DNA from: Blastomyces gilchristii SLH14081
Taxonomy: Eukaryota > Ascomycota > Eurotiomycetes > Onygenales > Ajellomycetaceae
DNA: 64,000 bases
Assembly: GCF_000003855.2 (NCBI RefSeq)
Contig: NW_003101677.1
Coordinates: forward strand, 2,179,830 to 2,243,829
Reading direction: 5' to 3'
Shown: positions 46,861 to 59,682 of the stretch, piece after piece
Numbering within the stretch: position 1 is the first letter of the stretch
Layout: each line of letters starts with the position of its first letter
Translations under genes and position numbers: made by a program
The notes under the pieces: model-generated
Databases searched by the model: none
The model's input: the letters and a program-made list of their open reading frames with translations, nothing else
What the model was told of the DNA's origin: nothing

Positions 46861-48900
46861 TCATAATCTTATAGACTTACTCACTAGATATTTCATCAGT
46901 ATATTGCTCAGGATTTTATTCAAGTGTTTTATCTTCTCATTTATCTGTGAGTGATATAGTGTTGTTCTACAATATCTTGTCTGTAACTGACTTATACAAT
47001 ACCTCATTACTTCTTCTACAAGATTCATATTACTATCAGTTAGAATCTCACACAGCATTTCATAGTTAATATAGATCTTATTATATAGAAACTTCATCAT
47101 CATCTTCTCTATTATCTTGAAAACTGCTTTCACAACTGATCAGTTAGTAGTATAGTCAATAGCAGTAATTATTCAATAATTTTCATTTAATATTCACAGT
47201 AATATATCTATGAGATTCATCTCTTGTTGTTTAAACAGTTGTATTATATATTTCATCTGATATTACACTTTCTCACATTCTAATCCTTTCTTAGATTCTT
47301 TCACAATCTGATAATTCAGACACTTGTGAGTATATATCTGAATATTCTCAGTCATGCTTAGTCAGTACACTCTTGATTCAAGTACACTCATGAGTTCAGA
47401 GCTTTCTAAGTGACTGAATTTCTTATATATTTAAGTCATTAAGTCATATGTAAATAAATGTTTTAGATAGAGAGCTTCTGCATATTCTAGATCATAGTAA
47501 AGTATAACATTATTTTTTAATTTTCTCAGCTTGAAGTTCAGAAGCATCTCTTCTATCACTTTTACAAGATACTTATTATTCAATATCTTGCTATTCTCTA
47601 AGTAAGAGATTATTATGTTCACTCATTCTGATTCCTTGCATTTTCTTAGTATATTTAATATGAACTTCTCTTATGCCTGATTCATAGAACTCTCACTCAT
47701 GAAATTGAGTCTGTAACTGATTACATCAGATACTACAGTGTTTAATTTCTTTCAGTATTTAATATAAAGATTGTATACTTGAAACTCTGAGATTCAACAT
47801 ACTAAGTATTTGAAAGATTTTATTATTGATTATAGATAGACAAGGCTTTTGTAATCTGTGATCACTGTTATTATATATCTGTTATTAATATATATATCTC
47901 ATAATGTCAGTGTGTGTTTAATCACTAGTAATTTCTTTTCATACACTGAGTAATTGAGCTCAGCACTCAATAGTTTTCTACTATTATACACTATCAGATG
48001 CAGCTTGCTGTTCTTATTCATCTGTAAAAAAGTGTCTCTGATAGCGCATTCAGATGCATCTATCTTAATATAGAAAGATTTATCATAATCTGATTGAATA
48101 AGCACTGAGAATGTTATTATATGTTCTCTCAGTGTGAGAAAAGCCTCTTCACATACAGTATTTCAGATAATTGAATGAAACTTCTTGTTCTACAGATTAG
48201 CATCTATTTCTCTTAAGAGATCTGAGAGTGATACAGCTAATTATATGAAATCTTTGATGAATCTACAGTAATATGAGATCAACTCAAGAAACTGTTGTAT
48301 ATAATATACATTTCTTAGTCACAGTCAATTCACTGTAACATTCAATTTCTTCAGAATGAGGTGTATACAGTCATCACTTACTATATATTCTATAAACTTC
48401 AACTCTTCTGTTTCAAACACATACTTTGATGATTTGATGTAGAGCTTATACTCTCTCAGAGTTGTAAGCACTTCATTAAGATACTTCAGATGTTTATTAT
48501 ATAAGTTTGAGAAGACTAGAATGTTATTCAGATATACAAGATATGAGATTTTATTCTGTTGATAAAGAATTATATTCATCATTATTTAAAAGATAGCAGA
48601 CATATTCATCAGACTGAATAATATTATCAGAAATTCAAACTTTTCTCATTATATATTAAACACTGTTCACAGTACTGATAGGTTGTCTATACAGATCTGT
48701 CAGTATTCTGAGAGAAGATTGATCTTTGATAGATATCAGGTATTTTCAACTGTATTCTTTCTATCAGTTAATCATATATAATACATACATCATTAAATCT
48801 GTGAATTGAATCTTTGAAATCAATTAAGTTTAAGAATAAGGTCATATTTCAGATTCTGCAGCTCTCATACTTAAATATAGCGAGATCATTCTCTGAAGTA
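46861..48900 (-). pseudogene. C2 pol: RT, RNase H, integrase
   Basis: Minus strand. RT: open piece 48325-48582 with YLVYLNNILVFSNLYNKHL, where the catalytic YLDD has become YLNN (48523-48534), both Asp lost by G-to-A. RNase H: open piece 47899-48105 with the YDKSFYIKIDASECAI start and SRKLLSAELNYSVYEKKLL, a standard Ty3/gypsy RNase H pattern. Integrase: open piece 46861-47133 with TLYHSQINEKIKHLN, the counterpart of YHPQ-x-NG-x2-E-x2-N, where the catalytic Glu is at IKH. Order and motifs are clear even though inactive. Confidence 0.8.
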
Positions 48901-50914
48901 TAAGAGAACTCTTACTCTTACAGATAATATTAAATATCAGTTATCAGATAATCTTATATATCAGAGATTCTTCACTCAGCAGATCTCTTTCAGTCTTCAA
49001 ATTATATAATTATCACTATATTGTATAGAAGCTTCTGTATCTGCTAACACTTTTACAGTCATCTCTCAATTCTTACTTAAGTACTCTTTATATATTAATA
49101 TTTCAGGTCTCAAGATATTGAGAAGAGTGTCTGCTTCATTCTCACTTACATTCTAGTCAGAAGCCTGCTTTCTCTTTATAGTTACAGAATTCAGTAAGTC
49201 ATCTAATACAGGCATCTCTTTTACTTTAAAGGCTTTTTATAGAATATCAGCAAGTGTCTTCAAGCTCACTGATTCTGCTAGTTTTTTGACTCTCTTGACT
49301 GTGCATACTATATACAATCTTTTATATCATGATTTTAGCATCTGCAGTTGAAGCAAGCTCAATGCTTATAATATCAAGGTTTTCATTCAGAGAATTTCTT
49401 TTTCAGAGAATTCAGTGCTTTAACAATGATATTTAAATCTAGATTTATGACATCTGAGTGTGTAACTTGTGTTATAGAAGTCTGATTACTCATTCTTCAC
49501 TGAGACATACTTAATTACAGTATTTTCTATCACAGTTGACTTACTTATTTCTGTACAATGAGAATATTATATACTTCTTTCACTGTGTCTGATTATAAGA
49601 TTAAGTATTTCTATTTCACTCTTAACTTAAGTGTAAGATCATGAATGAAGATCTATAAATAGAAAGATGTTAAAAGCTCTTCATTCAATATAAGATAGTA
49701 TAAACTGAAGTGTGTAAAGTATGATATAAGATTACTTACTTATCTACACTCAGTGAAGCATTTATAATACTTATCTTATACATTTACTTTCTCAAAGTTG
49801 TACAAGATTCATTTGAAAAACTCATTTCATGTTTATGAAAATGAATATTATTTCAGATCTGTGAGATTTATCTTTTCATCAGTTATTTATAATGACTTCA
49901 CTTTTTCATATACAAATATAACAGATCTTAAGACTTATTAAAATTTCATTGACTGTCTGTCTGTAAGTTTGTATTGAATCTAATAATATAATTATATCTG
50001 ATTTAGCCAGCTGATTACAGCATCATTTTTTCAGTCACTATTAAAGCTTAATAATTCTGACAGATCTTCTGACTTAATGTATTTTATATTTGAATTCTCA
50101 TTCTGTGCAGCAGTCTTCAATGATGTGTATACTTCTGAAGAGATTGTGAACAATTATAATAAAATCTTCAGATTCAGTGTGATTATCTATCTCTATAAAC
50201 ATTCTATCTCTTACTGCAGATCTATAACCTGATTTTCTTTATTTTTATTGATGATAGCAATTGCATCAGTAAAGCTCTTTATAGTGAATACTTAATCTGC
50301 AGTGAATACTAATTGTTATTGAGTGTCTATCTCAGCCTGTCACTGCATACACAAGGTCTTGATCTTGTTTAGAAGTCTCATACATGTACAGAGCTTCAAT
50401 TCTGATTCAGTGATCTCAGTTACTTTTCTTACTGCTTTAAGTAAACTCTCTGAGAGATTCTGCATATCTTTCAGTTCAGATAGCAGAGAAGAATGTTCAT
50501 ATTAACTCAGAGAGATGTTTATTTCAGTAATTTCTTGTTAATTGTATAATGTCTATTATTATATTATTATATGACTTCTGATTTTCTGTTATCATTATAT
50601 AACTTCAGTGATAGCTATCTCTCTTTTATTCTTCTGAGTAGAGAGTGATATTCTTTGATTCTGATTCACTACTCTCATTCTCTTTCTCACATCTTATCTG
50701 TTTGCATACATAGCATTCATCTGAGTGTGAAGTTTTTCCTCAATAAGCAAAGCAGTATCAATCAGATGCTCTTTCACTCACTGCTCTTTTTACACTATCT
50801 TTTAAGACATTTTAGAACCACACTGACATGATAACTATGAATCACTTTGTAGATAGAATTATTATATTCTGAAGAAGTCTGCACTTCTCACTGGTTTTTA
50901 GACATGCTATCTGA
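48901..50914 (-). pseudogene. C2 protease/gag region and leader
   Basis: Homologous to C1 30800-32928. By position, protease then gag then leader in the minus direction. No motif is safe enough to mark. Upstream of gag the leader lacks the 16-bp minisatellite of C1. Confidence 0.45.
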
Positions 50915-51080
50915 TGTGACTCAAAGATTGCTTGAGTCAGTGTACAATTACAGGCGTACGCCGGCTTCTTATATATGTTATCTAAATTAATTAGTGGCTG
51001 CTAGAGCCTCTTTACATTTGTAAGTGTGTTCAGAAGCGGCCGCGTTATTATCCGGCGGTCGTACGTTCTTCCGAACCACA
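50915..51080 (-). repeat. C2 5' LTR
   Basis: 166 bp. The outer (right) end keeps a CpG-rich run (GCGGCCGCG, then CCGGCGGTCGTACG) that is mutated in the partner LTR, while the inner end is mutated. Confidence 0.9.
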
Positions 51081-52282
51081 TCTTGATATTCTGTTCTGAG
51101 ACACTGCTATGCAACAGAAAGTGTTAGATTAATTACAGAGTGTCTAACAGAGAAACACTTGTCTCACAACATTTATCTCTAACTTTATTATCAAGATTAT
51201 AGAAGCAGGTGATCAATCTTGAGAGAATTGAATGAAGATTAGTATACTCAAGAAAATATTAACTTTTAAACTCTTACAGACTCTTATAAGTGTAGAAAAG
51301 ACTTAACTTATAAAGACTTCTACATACAACTCTGAATATTAAATGACTGTTTAATCAAACTTAAAAGTATACAGAACAGTGATAGAAGATGTTACATCTC
51401 AGTCACTCACACACCTGTACTGAAGAATGACAATGCAGATGCTATGAATTGAGTAGACTTAAATATCTATATATAAGCAAGAGTTTCTGTTATATGAACA
51501 GGCTTCTGAGTCTCTGAGATCACTTCTGAAGAAGTTACTGATTAACATCAACAAGAAGCATGAATCAATTGTAATCAATCAGAACATATCTCTTTCAACT
51601 ATTAATCAGTCTATATATCTTCTCATTCAAAAGAGAGATCAACACTGACAGTCTGTGTCATTCACATTGAATTGAAGAAAAAGTCAGAAGATAACTATGA
51701 GAACACTCTGATAAAATGAACAGCGCTCCACCACGAACTCGCTTAATTTTTCGAATAAGAACCCGCCGATAGATTCATTGAAAAGCCCTCAATCATACAA
51801 GCATTTTGGCCCCATCGCCGACTGCATACCCCGTGTGATGGTGAAGTTATCCAGTCAAATATGAATCAGACATTGTTTAAAACTCCTGTGTGAGATTATC
51901 CCTCATTCACCCCTATCACACCACAACCCCGGGCCAAATTGCCATAGAAATTATAACACAAGAAGACCTAGTCATATACATTAATCTTCTTGATTTTGGA
52001 AGATCTCTGATCTGTGATTGATAAGATATCTGAGAAGTAACTTCTGCAAAAACTCTGTCTATGTTTGATGTTTTAAAACATCAATACTAAGTCTCACTCA
52101 CATATTATCCTTCTCAATCTGACTCACCTTCAGCAGAAAAATACAAAAAGATACCTCTGTAATAGTAGTAAGCACATAATTAATGAACACATCTAAAGTG
52201 CAATCTTTATGTCTGTTGTTGATGTACTAAGATATCATCGCCATGTCTTACTGATGTATCACGCCATTCAACCTGGTCTATC

Positions 52283-52788
52283 TAGACTGGCCGCCGGGAT
52301 CATGAATTTCACATTTGGTCTCATTTGGTCTGGTTCTATACATTTCTTGGTGTGAATCCCGCTGGGACTAGTTATTAAAAAAACATGCAAAGTGACTATA
52401 TATGAGATCTTAAAATGAAACTATGACTTGAAAAAGATGAGAAAGTGGTTTCATTTGATTTCATTTAGTCTCATTCTTGGCATAAAGTTACTATTTTTAG
52501 ACATTTTAAGGTTTCTTTTAGACTATTTTTAAGTTTTTAAAAAGTAACACTTTTTGATAACACTTAAATGAGATTTAAAGTCATTTAAAGCAATAAAAAT
52601 AATTTAAATTGAGAAGTGAAAATCATGATCTCATTTGAAAAATGTGACAAGAGTAGACAGTAAGTCTCACTGAAACAATATAGAACTACTATCTAATGTT
52701 AAAACTGTGTAATAAGATTAATCAAATTGATAATGAAACTATCAAAAAATCTGGTCCTGTTCTCAGACACGGTCACACGGTCAGTCTA
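52283..52788 (-). mobile_element. hAT-like MITE copy 2 (506 bp)
   Basis: Inverted relative to copy 1 and of equal length. Termini TAGACTGGCC and GGTCAGTCTA. The 8-bp TSD is GGTCTATC (52275-52282) and GGCATATC (52789-52796). The related ~165-bp unit without insertion reads GGCCTATC (inverse of 40510-40525), which explains both mutated copies. No transposase frame. Confidence 0.82.
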
Positions 52789-53756
52789 GGCATATCTCCG
52801 GCAGAAAGATACAAAAAGATACCTGGTCAAAAGTATTTAATACATAATCAGCAGAAAATAACAACTATAAAATCAGTATATCTCAAGGTCTGACTGAGCC
52901 TTTGATTCCTGCAAAGTGAGATATATTAAATCTAGTTTTAATATCTTAATATTCAATAGATTCTGCAAGAGATTGAGAACAGCAATACTAGATTTCTATT
53001 AAATTTGAGAATTAACTCTATATTAATATAATCATTGACAAAGTCTTCTATTTTGAGATATAAATAATCAGTTCCGCTACATTCTGCTGATAATATTTAT
53101 ATTATTATATAGAAACAGACTTATATTCTCTATAATATCAAGACTCTGAAGAGGGAAAGTCTTGATAGAGAATATATAGTAGTGTATATCTTAGCAGTTT
53201 CTATCTCATTCTTCTGTATCAGTTAATGCAAAAAAAAAAATGTTAGAATTATTCTTTTACTTCTCTTGAAAAAGTACAATATTTTTCTCTGAGTTTTATA
53301 CAATATTCTTACAAAGAATTAAAAATAGAGTTATTTTCTATCATAATTTTATATTCTTTTAAGTAAGAATTACTTTTTCAGTGACTGAAGAGCTTTTATT
53401 AATACTTAATTCTCTTTTACACTTTTTATTAACTGATTTGAGTTGTATACTTGATGTGTAAGAAGAATTGAATGATTTAGAATAAAATTGAATAGTTTTA
53501 ATCAATTTCTGTGCAAAAAATTCACTTATTGTTTGTCAGTTTTTCTCTCAAATACTGTCATATTATCTGATTTATTATCAATTGATATCATACTTTTTCT
53601 CACTGTATTTTAAGAAAGAGTTTGTAAAGATTTTATTAATTTATCTGTAAAATCAATTTTAGTTTATTAGATTCTCTTCAAAAATCTAACCTAGTTACTG
53701 AACTAGTGTGAAAAAAATCCAGTGTTTTATATACAAAAGTCTTTCATTCTTCTTTT

Positions 53757-53944
53757 GAAACAGTCTGATCAACTTTTCAATTGAAAATAGACTAATAAAT
53801 CTCTCAATTGAAACAGTCTGATCAACTTTTCATTTGAAAATAGATTAATAAATCTCTCAATTGAAACAGTCTGATTAACTTTTCATTTGAAAATAGACTG
53901 ATAAATCTCTTAATCAAAACAGTCTGATCAACTTTTCATTCAGT
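53757..53944 (+). repeat. 53-bp tandem repeats in the LINE-5 leader
   Basis: Three full copies (53757-53809, 53810-53862, 53863-53915) and a partial fourth that runs into the ORF1 start. Core: CAGTCTGATCAACTTTTCA. One more unit than LINE-1. Units differ mainly by C/T and A/T changes. Possible promoter monomers. Confidence 0.9.
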
Positions 53945-53951
53945 GAGTAAA

Positions 53952-55267
53952 ATGAGTTCAAGAGTACACTCAGTTATTATGAAAAAAGATGCTTTCCCAG
54001 ATACTGTTTCTGAGATTGAAATTCTAAAGAGAAGAAAGAAGAAAGAAATAGAGAAACAACAAGTTCTTGAAATACAGAAACTTGAAAAATCAAGTAAAAT
54101 TCTTGAAAAACAGTGTCTGAGTGAGAAGAATGAAGAAGTTCTGTTAATTCTTCATACTCAGACTAGGCAACTATAAGAGATGATCAAGTTCACACTTGAA
54201 ATTTCAAATACAATTCAAAAAATATTGAAATCTTCTAGTACAGTTACTGACTCTTTCTCATCTTCTACTTCTTCATCTTCTTCTTCAAATCAGAAGAAAA
54301 CATATGCTCAAGTAGCAGAATCTGCTATCTCTAAACCTGCTATTTCAAAATCTGCTCAAAATTCTGAGAAAACTGAGAAGAATATTACTCAGATCTCTGT
54401 TCATAGAAAAGAAAAGAAAGAAATGTAAAAAGAGAAGAACTTTCAAATCTTCAGAAATAAAAGACTTATTCTCAAAGTCTTAAATCAGAAGATCTTGCAA
54501 AGAAACAAGCTGAACTGAAATCTCATTTTTAGAATTAAAATAAAATTAATCAGCAGTTCTTTTCTCAGTTAATAACTGATATTGAAGTTCAAAAATCAGT
54601 TATAGCTTCAATTGAGCTATCTTTCTTTGAAAATTCTATTATTTTGACTACAATGCCTGAATTCAGTGCAGAATTTCATATTCAGAATAAGAATCTCTGA
54701 AAATCAGTAATACAATCTCTACTGAATACAATAATTCTATCTGACAGAGATGAAAAGTGAGATAAATTCATTCTTTATAATATTTCAGTTGAAATTTTTG
54801 ACTGTGAGAAAGAAATACTACTTCTCAAAAATGAATTAGAAGAATACAATTCTATTCAACTAAGAAAAGAGCCTGTATGACTTAATTCAATTGAGTTCAG
54901 ATAGAGCAGAAGAAATGCCTCTGTTCTAGTGTATACAAAGACACTTGAACAATCAAGAATCTCTGAAGTAAGAGTAGCAGGTTTGAAAATGAGAGTTCAT
55001 GAATACAAAGACTCAAGAATGAATCTCAAAGCTCAAACACAGTCTTCAAACTGTCAAAGATATGAATACTTTCTAAGCTCTCATTTCAGAGACTTAAAAT
55101 GCATATTCCATGCTAGAGATTACAAAACTAGTGAGTATAAATGTAAAACATGCGCAAAAAGAGATAAAATATGTCAATATACTCTGCTTAAGTGCTTCAA
55201 TTGCAAAGAAAAACATGTATCAAGCTCAAAAGAATGTGTATTTACTTCAAGAACTCAGAAGAACTGA
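53952..55267 (+). pseudogene. LINE-5 ORF1 (coiled coil and zinc knuckles)
   Basis: ATG at 53952 right after the repeats. The first 80 codons are rich in Glu, Lys and Leu (EILKRRKKKEIEKQQ), likely a coiled coil. A Ser run follows (near 54250-54290), then TYAQVAES, a motif seen before the RNA-binding part of several LINE ORF1 proteins. The C-terminal piece at 54929-55267 has C-x2-C and several more Cys and His pairs (NCQRY, KCIFHARD, KCKTCAKRDKIC, KCFNCKEKH), a zinc-knuckle set. The first and last pieces are in different frames, so there is at least one indel between 54428 and 54929 besides stops. The role would be RNA binding and chaperoning in the LINE particle. Confidence 0.8.
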
Positions 55268-55569
55268 AGAAAAGATAAAGCTGTAAGCAAATCTAAAACT
55301 GAAGAGAAAAGTCAAGCCAGTAAATCTACAACTGTAAGCTTAAAAAGAAGAAACTCTCAACTATCTAAATCTTCAAACTTCAATTCTCCAGCTAAATATA
55401 AACAGAATTTGAATTCTTAAATATCTGTTAAGATTGGAGAATTGAGAAATGACTCTGATGATAAACTAGCTAGAATATAAGCAGTCAAGATTTCTGCTTT
55501 TCAAAATAGTTATAATCTACTATCTGATGATAGTGATTAGATTCTACTCTATCTTCACTCTCTTTTAGT

Positions 55570-58500
55570 ATGAATGTACAACAGAAATAACAAAAAAAGT
55601 TTAAAAACTCTTCAAAAATCACATTTATTTAAAACAATATGAATAGAAACTCAAATTGCATTTATTCTTGTCTTCAGATTGTATTTGAATGAAAAGTTGA
55701 CTTTGTACTTCTTCAAGAATCAAACTTTGATACTGAGTAAAAGTACATTATTTCTTATTCAAGCTATTACTGCTTTCTTTCTGAAAAATCTGAGATAAAA
55801 TCAAGAGTAGTGATCTATGAAAGAAAAAGATCAAGATATCAATTTAATCTAAGATTTGATGTCATATCTGACTCTGATATTCTAGTGAGTGATATTATAG
55901 ATAAACAGAATGAGTTTGATACTATTCAACTCATAAATATCTATAATTCAAAGTCATTGAAAGAAAACAACAATATCTGAACAATTGACAGAGGATTTTT
56001 GAATATAACTCTCTTAAAAAACTCTATAATTGGATAAGACTTCAATGCACATCATTTCTGATGAAAGTCAGAATACATAAGAGCAGTAAGAGCAGATAAA
56101 CTAGTTGACTGAACTTTTAAGCATTCAATACATTTAGTTAACAAGTCTGATCAACAAATATTCTTTAGAAAAGATATGAAACAGAAATCTATTATAGATC
56201 TCACTTTCATATCACAAAATCTAATTGAAAAAAGACTTATAAACTGATTTATTGATTCAAATACAACCTCAGAATTGAGTCATGAGATCATTCAATTTGA
56301 TATTTAACTGAGTGAAAAATAAAGAAGTGAAAATTCTCTTCTCTCTAATCAGTATAACTTTGAAAAAGCTGCTTTCATATCACAAAATCTAATTGAAAAA
56401 AGACGTATAAACTGATTTATTGATTCAAATAAAACCTCAGAATTGAGTCATGAGATTATTCAATTTGATATTTAACTGAGTGAAAAATAAAGAAGTGAAA
56501 ATTCTCCTCTCTCTAATCAGTATAACTTTGAAAAAGCGGCTTGAAAAGCAGTTGAAGAAAGAGTAAAACAGATGAAATCTGTAAAGCAGAGTGAGCTCTA
56601 TTGAAATCAAAGTCAAGATATCTCAAATGAAATACTTGAGAATAGAGTAAAGCTGATTACATCTATTCTTCTAATAACTATTAGAGAAAATATTTTAAAG
56701 AAAAAGTCTTCTGAGTATTTCAAATCTTGATAAAATAAGAATATCACTTCTAAAAGAAAGTAATTAGTCACTACTAAGAGTGATTGAAAGAATAACTTAA
56801 TATCTAATGAAGAGTTCAAAGCTATTCAAAATAAATATTTTTCAGATATTAAAAGAGTCAAAACAGATTACTGAAACAAATTTCTTGAAGAAGTATAAGA
56901 AAAATAAGTTTTTAAAGTCTTTAACTATGTTAAAACAAGAAGTGTAGCAAAGCTTCTAATCTTAGAATATGAATTTCAGAATAAATCATATACAGCACAC
57001 TCTTTTGAGAAAAAATGTTAAGCTTTTATTAGAATTCTCTTTCAAAACTTAATACATTTAGAAGAGAAGAATATGTCATTTCATGAATATCTTGATAAAA
57101 ATAACTGAGAATGACCTGAGCTTACATGTGATGAACTAGAGTCAGTAATATTCTCAAGGTCAATTAAAACTGCTGCAGGGCCTCATTCAAGCAATTACTT
57201 AATTATTCAAAATATATATTCCTACTTGAGAAATGAATATTTTAAGCTTATTTTCAATCTCTTAAAAAATGATTATTATTTTGAATGCTAAAGAGACACT
57301 ACTGAAGTAATTCTTATAAAATTTAATAGTAAAGCTTCAATTTCTAAGTTATATAGAGTAATATCTCTGTTGAACTGTTTGAAAAAAATTCTAGAAAACA
57401 TAATAGCTTCTAGATTATCTTTTATAAGCTCTATTAGTGATTCTCTTCTATTTAATGAATAAATAAGACATAGAAAACAATGTTCGGTAATTGACACTGT
57501 TCTTTCAGTTATTCACAATATTCAAGTAGCAAAGCATGAAGATCTGGTCTCAACTGCAGTTTTTATTGATATAAAAGATGTATTTGATTATATTTCAAAG
57601 TCTAAGATAATTCAAACTTTGAAGACATTAAAACTGTCACTTTCTCTAATAAAATGAGTTAATTGTTTTATATCTAAAAGAATTATACAACTATTCTTTG
57701 ATGGAAGAAAACAAGATAAAATTGAGATAAAAATAGAAGTACTGTAAGAATCTTTAATCTCATCTGTTTTATTTGCAATATACCCTGCATGTCTATTCAA
57801 GAATAGAGAGATGAAAATAGTGAGATTTTTAAGTTATGTAGATAGTATCAATCTACTCTACAGTTCAAAGATAATTAAAGAGAATTTAGAAGTAATTAAG
57901 AAAGCAGGAGAAATAATCTTTGTTAGAGGAGATATCAATCTAATTCAATTTAATATGAATAAAACTGAGTTAATTCACTGTTTTTCCAGTTTTAATGAGA
58001 AAGAACTAAGTCTAACTTATTTGAATAAAGAGATTAAACCCAGTTCAAATGTTCAATGACTAGAAGTATAGTTAAACTCTAAGTTGAATTTTAAATATTA
58101 TATTTAACAAAGAATCATCAAGACAGAGTGACTACTGAATAGTGTAATCAGACTATCAAATACTGAGAGAGATCTATTCTTTCAGACTATAAGACAGTTA
58201 TACATAGCCTGTATTATCTCAGTAGCTGATTATGAAGTTCAAGTTTGATGAAATAATCAAGATAATTTTACTAAACTCTTTCAAAGTCTATAAAACAGAG
58301 CTTTGAGAAGAATTCTGAGAGCATTCAAATCATCTTCTATTAAAGCAATGAAAATTGAAGCTTCAATCTCATCTTATACTATTTGATTTGAAAAAGTGTG
58401 TATGAACTATACTCTGAGAGTCATGAAGATGAGCTCAAATTATATAATTAGAGAAAGAGTCTCTTCTTCATTTTTATCAGTTAACTCAGAAAATGAACTG

Positions 58501-59682
58501 GATTGAAATAGATTTATTGATTGAAATGAGAATAATACTTTAAAGAAAATACTCTCTCAACTGTATAGACTAAGTTCACTTATTAAAAATCAATTTTCTT
58601 CATTAAATGTTGAGAAAATTGATCATGAGAACATATCTCTCTGAAGAGAAAAGCTGGAATCTCTCATAGACTTATAAATAAGTGACCTATCTAAAGAGAG
58701 AAAATATGAACAGTATTTGAAGAAGATCTCTATAATCAATATAAAAGACTCTATTCTGGTTTACTCAAATGACTTAAAAAATGAGAATTTAAATAGATTA
58801 GATGCAGGCATTGCTTATACTGAAGATAATATGAATTTTATCTCAGATTTCTGAAATTTAGGCTGTGAATCTGAAGTCTTTGATGCTGAACTATTTACAA
58901 CAGTGAAAGCTTTTAAACTGATTGAAATAAAATCTTATAAAAGTGAAAATAGTTTGAAAGAGACATGAATATTCTCTGATAGTCAAGATACTGTAAAAAG
59001 ACTTAGAAATAGTCAGATTCATAATGATCAAATGAATCTTGAACTGAGTTTAAACTCTGTTTTGAAAATTCAAAAGAGAAGAATATTCAAACTGATAATT
59101 CATCTGCACTGAGTTCCTGCTTATATGAATATTCATGACAATGAATTGACTGATTCAGCTGTAAAAAAGAGTTCAGAATTAAGCAGATCTATTCAAAAAA
59201 CAGTGTTTTGATCTTTTATAAAGAGAAAGATAAAAGAATCTTATTTAAATAAATGAAATGAAAGCTGATAGAAATAAAAGAAGAGCATACATTATTCAAG
59301 ATTTAAGAGAAAATCAAAGTGAAAATCTTGTTTAATTAAATGTAAGAAGAAAATATTCTCATCTACAATTCAGCTGAAACTAGAATATGATTATTTCAAA
59401 TCCTCTATACAAAGATTTGATGATAGATTTGATTCAACAGAGTGCTCATTTTGCAATGCAAATGAAAATCCTGAGTATATTGTAATGCATTGTGCATTAT
59501 ACGATAGTCTCAGAGTCAGATTGAAGAAGAAGTATGATTTAAATCAATTAAATATAAGGTTCTTATTCTCAACTGAGACAGGAATTAAATATCTAATAGA
59601 CTTTCTATCAGAAACTGAAGAAGCTATAAGAAAACACCTGCATTCAGAAGTATCTGAATATGAAGAGGTGGAAATTAATTGA
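55570..59682 (+). pseudogene. LINE-5 ORF2: AP endonuclease, RT, RNase H, Cys/His motif
   Basis: 1371 codons from ATG 55570 to the TGA at 59680-59682, with net frame kept throughout; inactivation is by substitution stops. Endonuclease: QNN near the start, LLQES around 55707, and DFNAHH at 56038-56055. RT: VFIDIKDVFD near 57560; the catalytic box reads YVDS at 57835-57846 where LINE-1 has YVDD. RNase H begins near VYSND (58755), with the first Asp followed by a changed Gly, and FSDSQ near 58975. The end carries ECSFCNANE...C at about 59435-59495, a C-x2-C with downstream Cys. It includes a 168-bp in-frame tandem duplication (56204-56539). Domain order matches Tad1-group LINEs of fungi. Confidence 0.85.
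56204..56539 (+). repeat. 168-bp tandem duplication inside LINE-5 ORF2
   Basis: Units 56204-56371 and 56372-56539, nearly identical, both starting CTTTCATATCACAAAATC. LINE-1 has one copy (inverse of about 36850-37020). 168 is a multiple of three, so the frame is kept. It lies between endonuclease and RT. Confidence 0.9.

Larger units (their letters stand above)
43393..51080 (-). mobile_element. LTR element family C, copy C2, minus strand, full length (7688 bp)
   Basis: LTRs 43393-43558 and 50915-51080 are both 166 bp, plus-strand termini TGTGACTC and (A/C)CACA. The flanks share TCTT (43389-43392 and 51081-51084), a 4-bp TSD, or ATCTT if the LTR ends one base earlier. Minus-strand order: leader and gag, protease, RT (48325-48582), RNase H, integrase (46861-47400), giving the Ty3/gypsy order. 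About 3.3 kb of further sequence follows integrase before the 3' LTR. A pyrimidine tract after 43558 is its polypurine tract. Confidence 0.88.
42285..51719 (+). mobile_element. Ty3/gypsy family A element A3, 3' part deleted, containing C2
   Basis: 5' LTR 42285-42596, then leader and gag to 43392, interrupted by C2 (43393-51080 plus duplicated TCTT), gag resuming at 51085 to about 51718. There the element stops in the gag C-terminal region (equivalent to about 20510 in A1) and the 5' end of LINE-5 follows. No 3' LTR is present, so pol was lost. Confidence 0.85.

Noticed and set aside
52696..52893. 65-codon frame
   Set aside because: It crosses the MITE-2 right end into LINE leader repeats, so it is a chance frame.
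53757..53944. CRISPR-like array
   Set aside because: The 53-bp units are directly tandem with no spacers and lie in a LINE leader in a eukaryotic setting.
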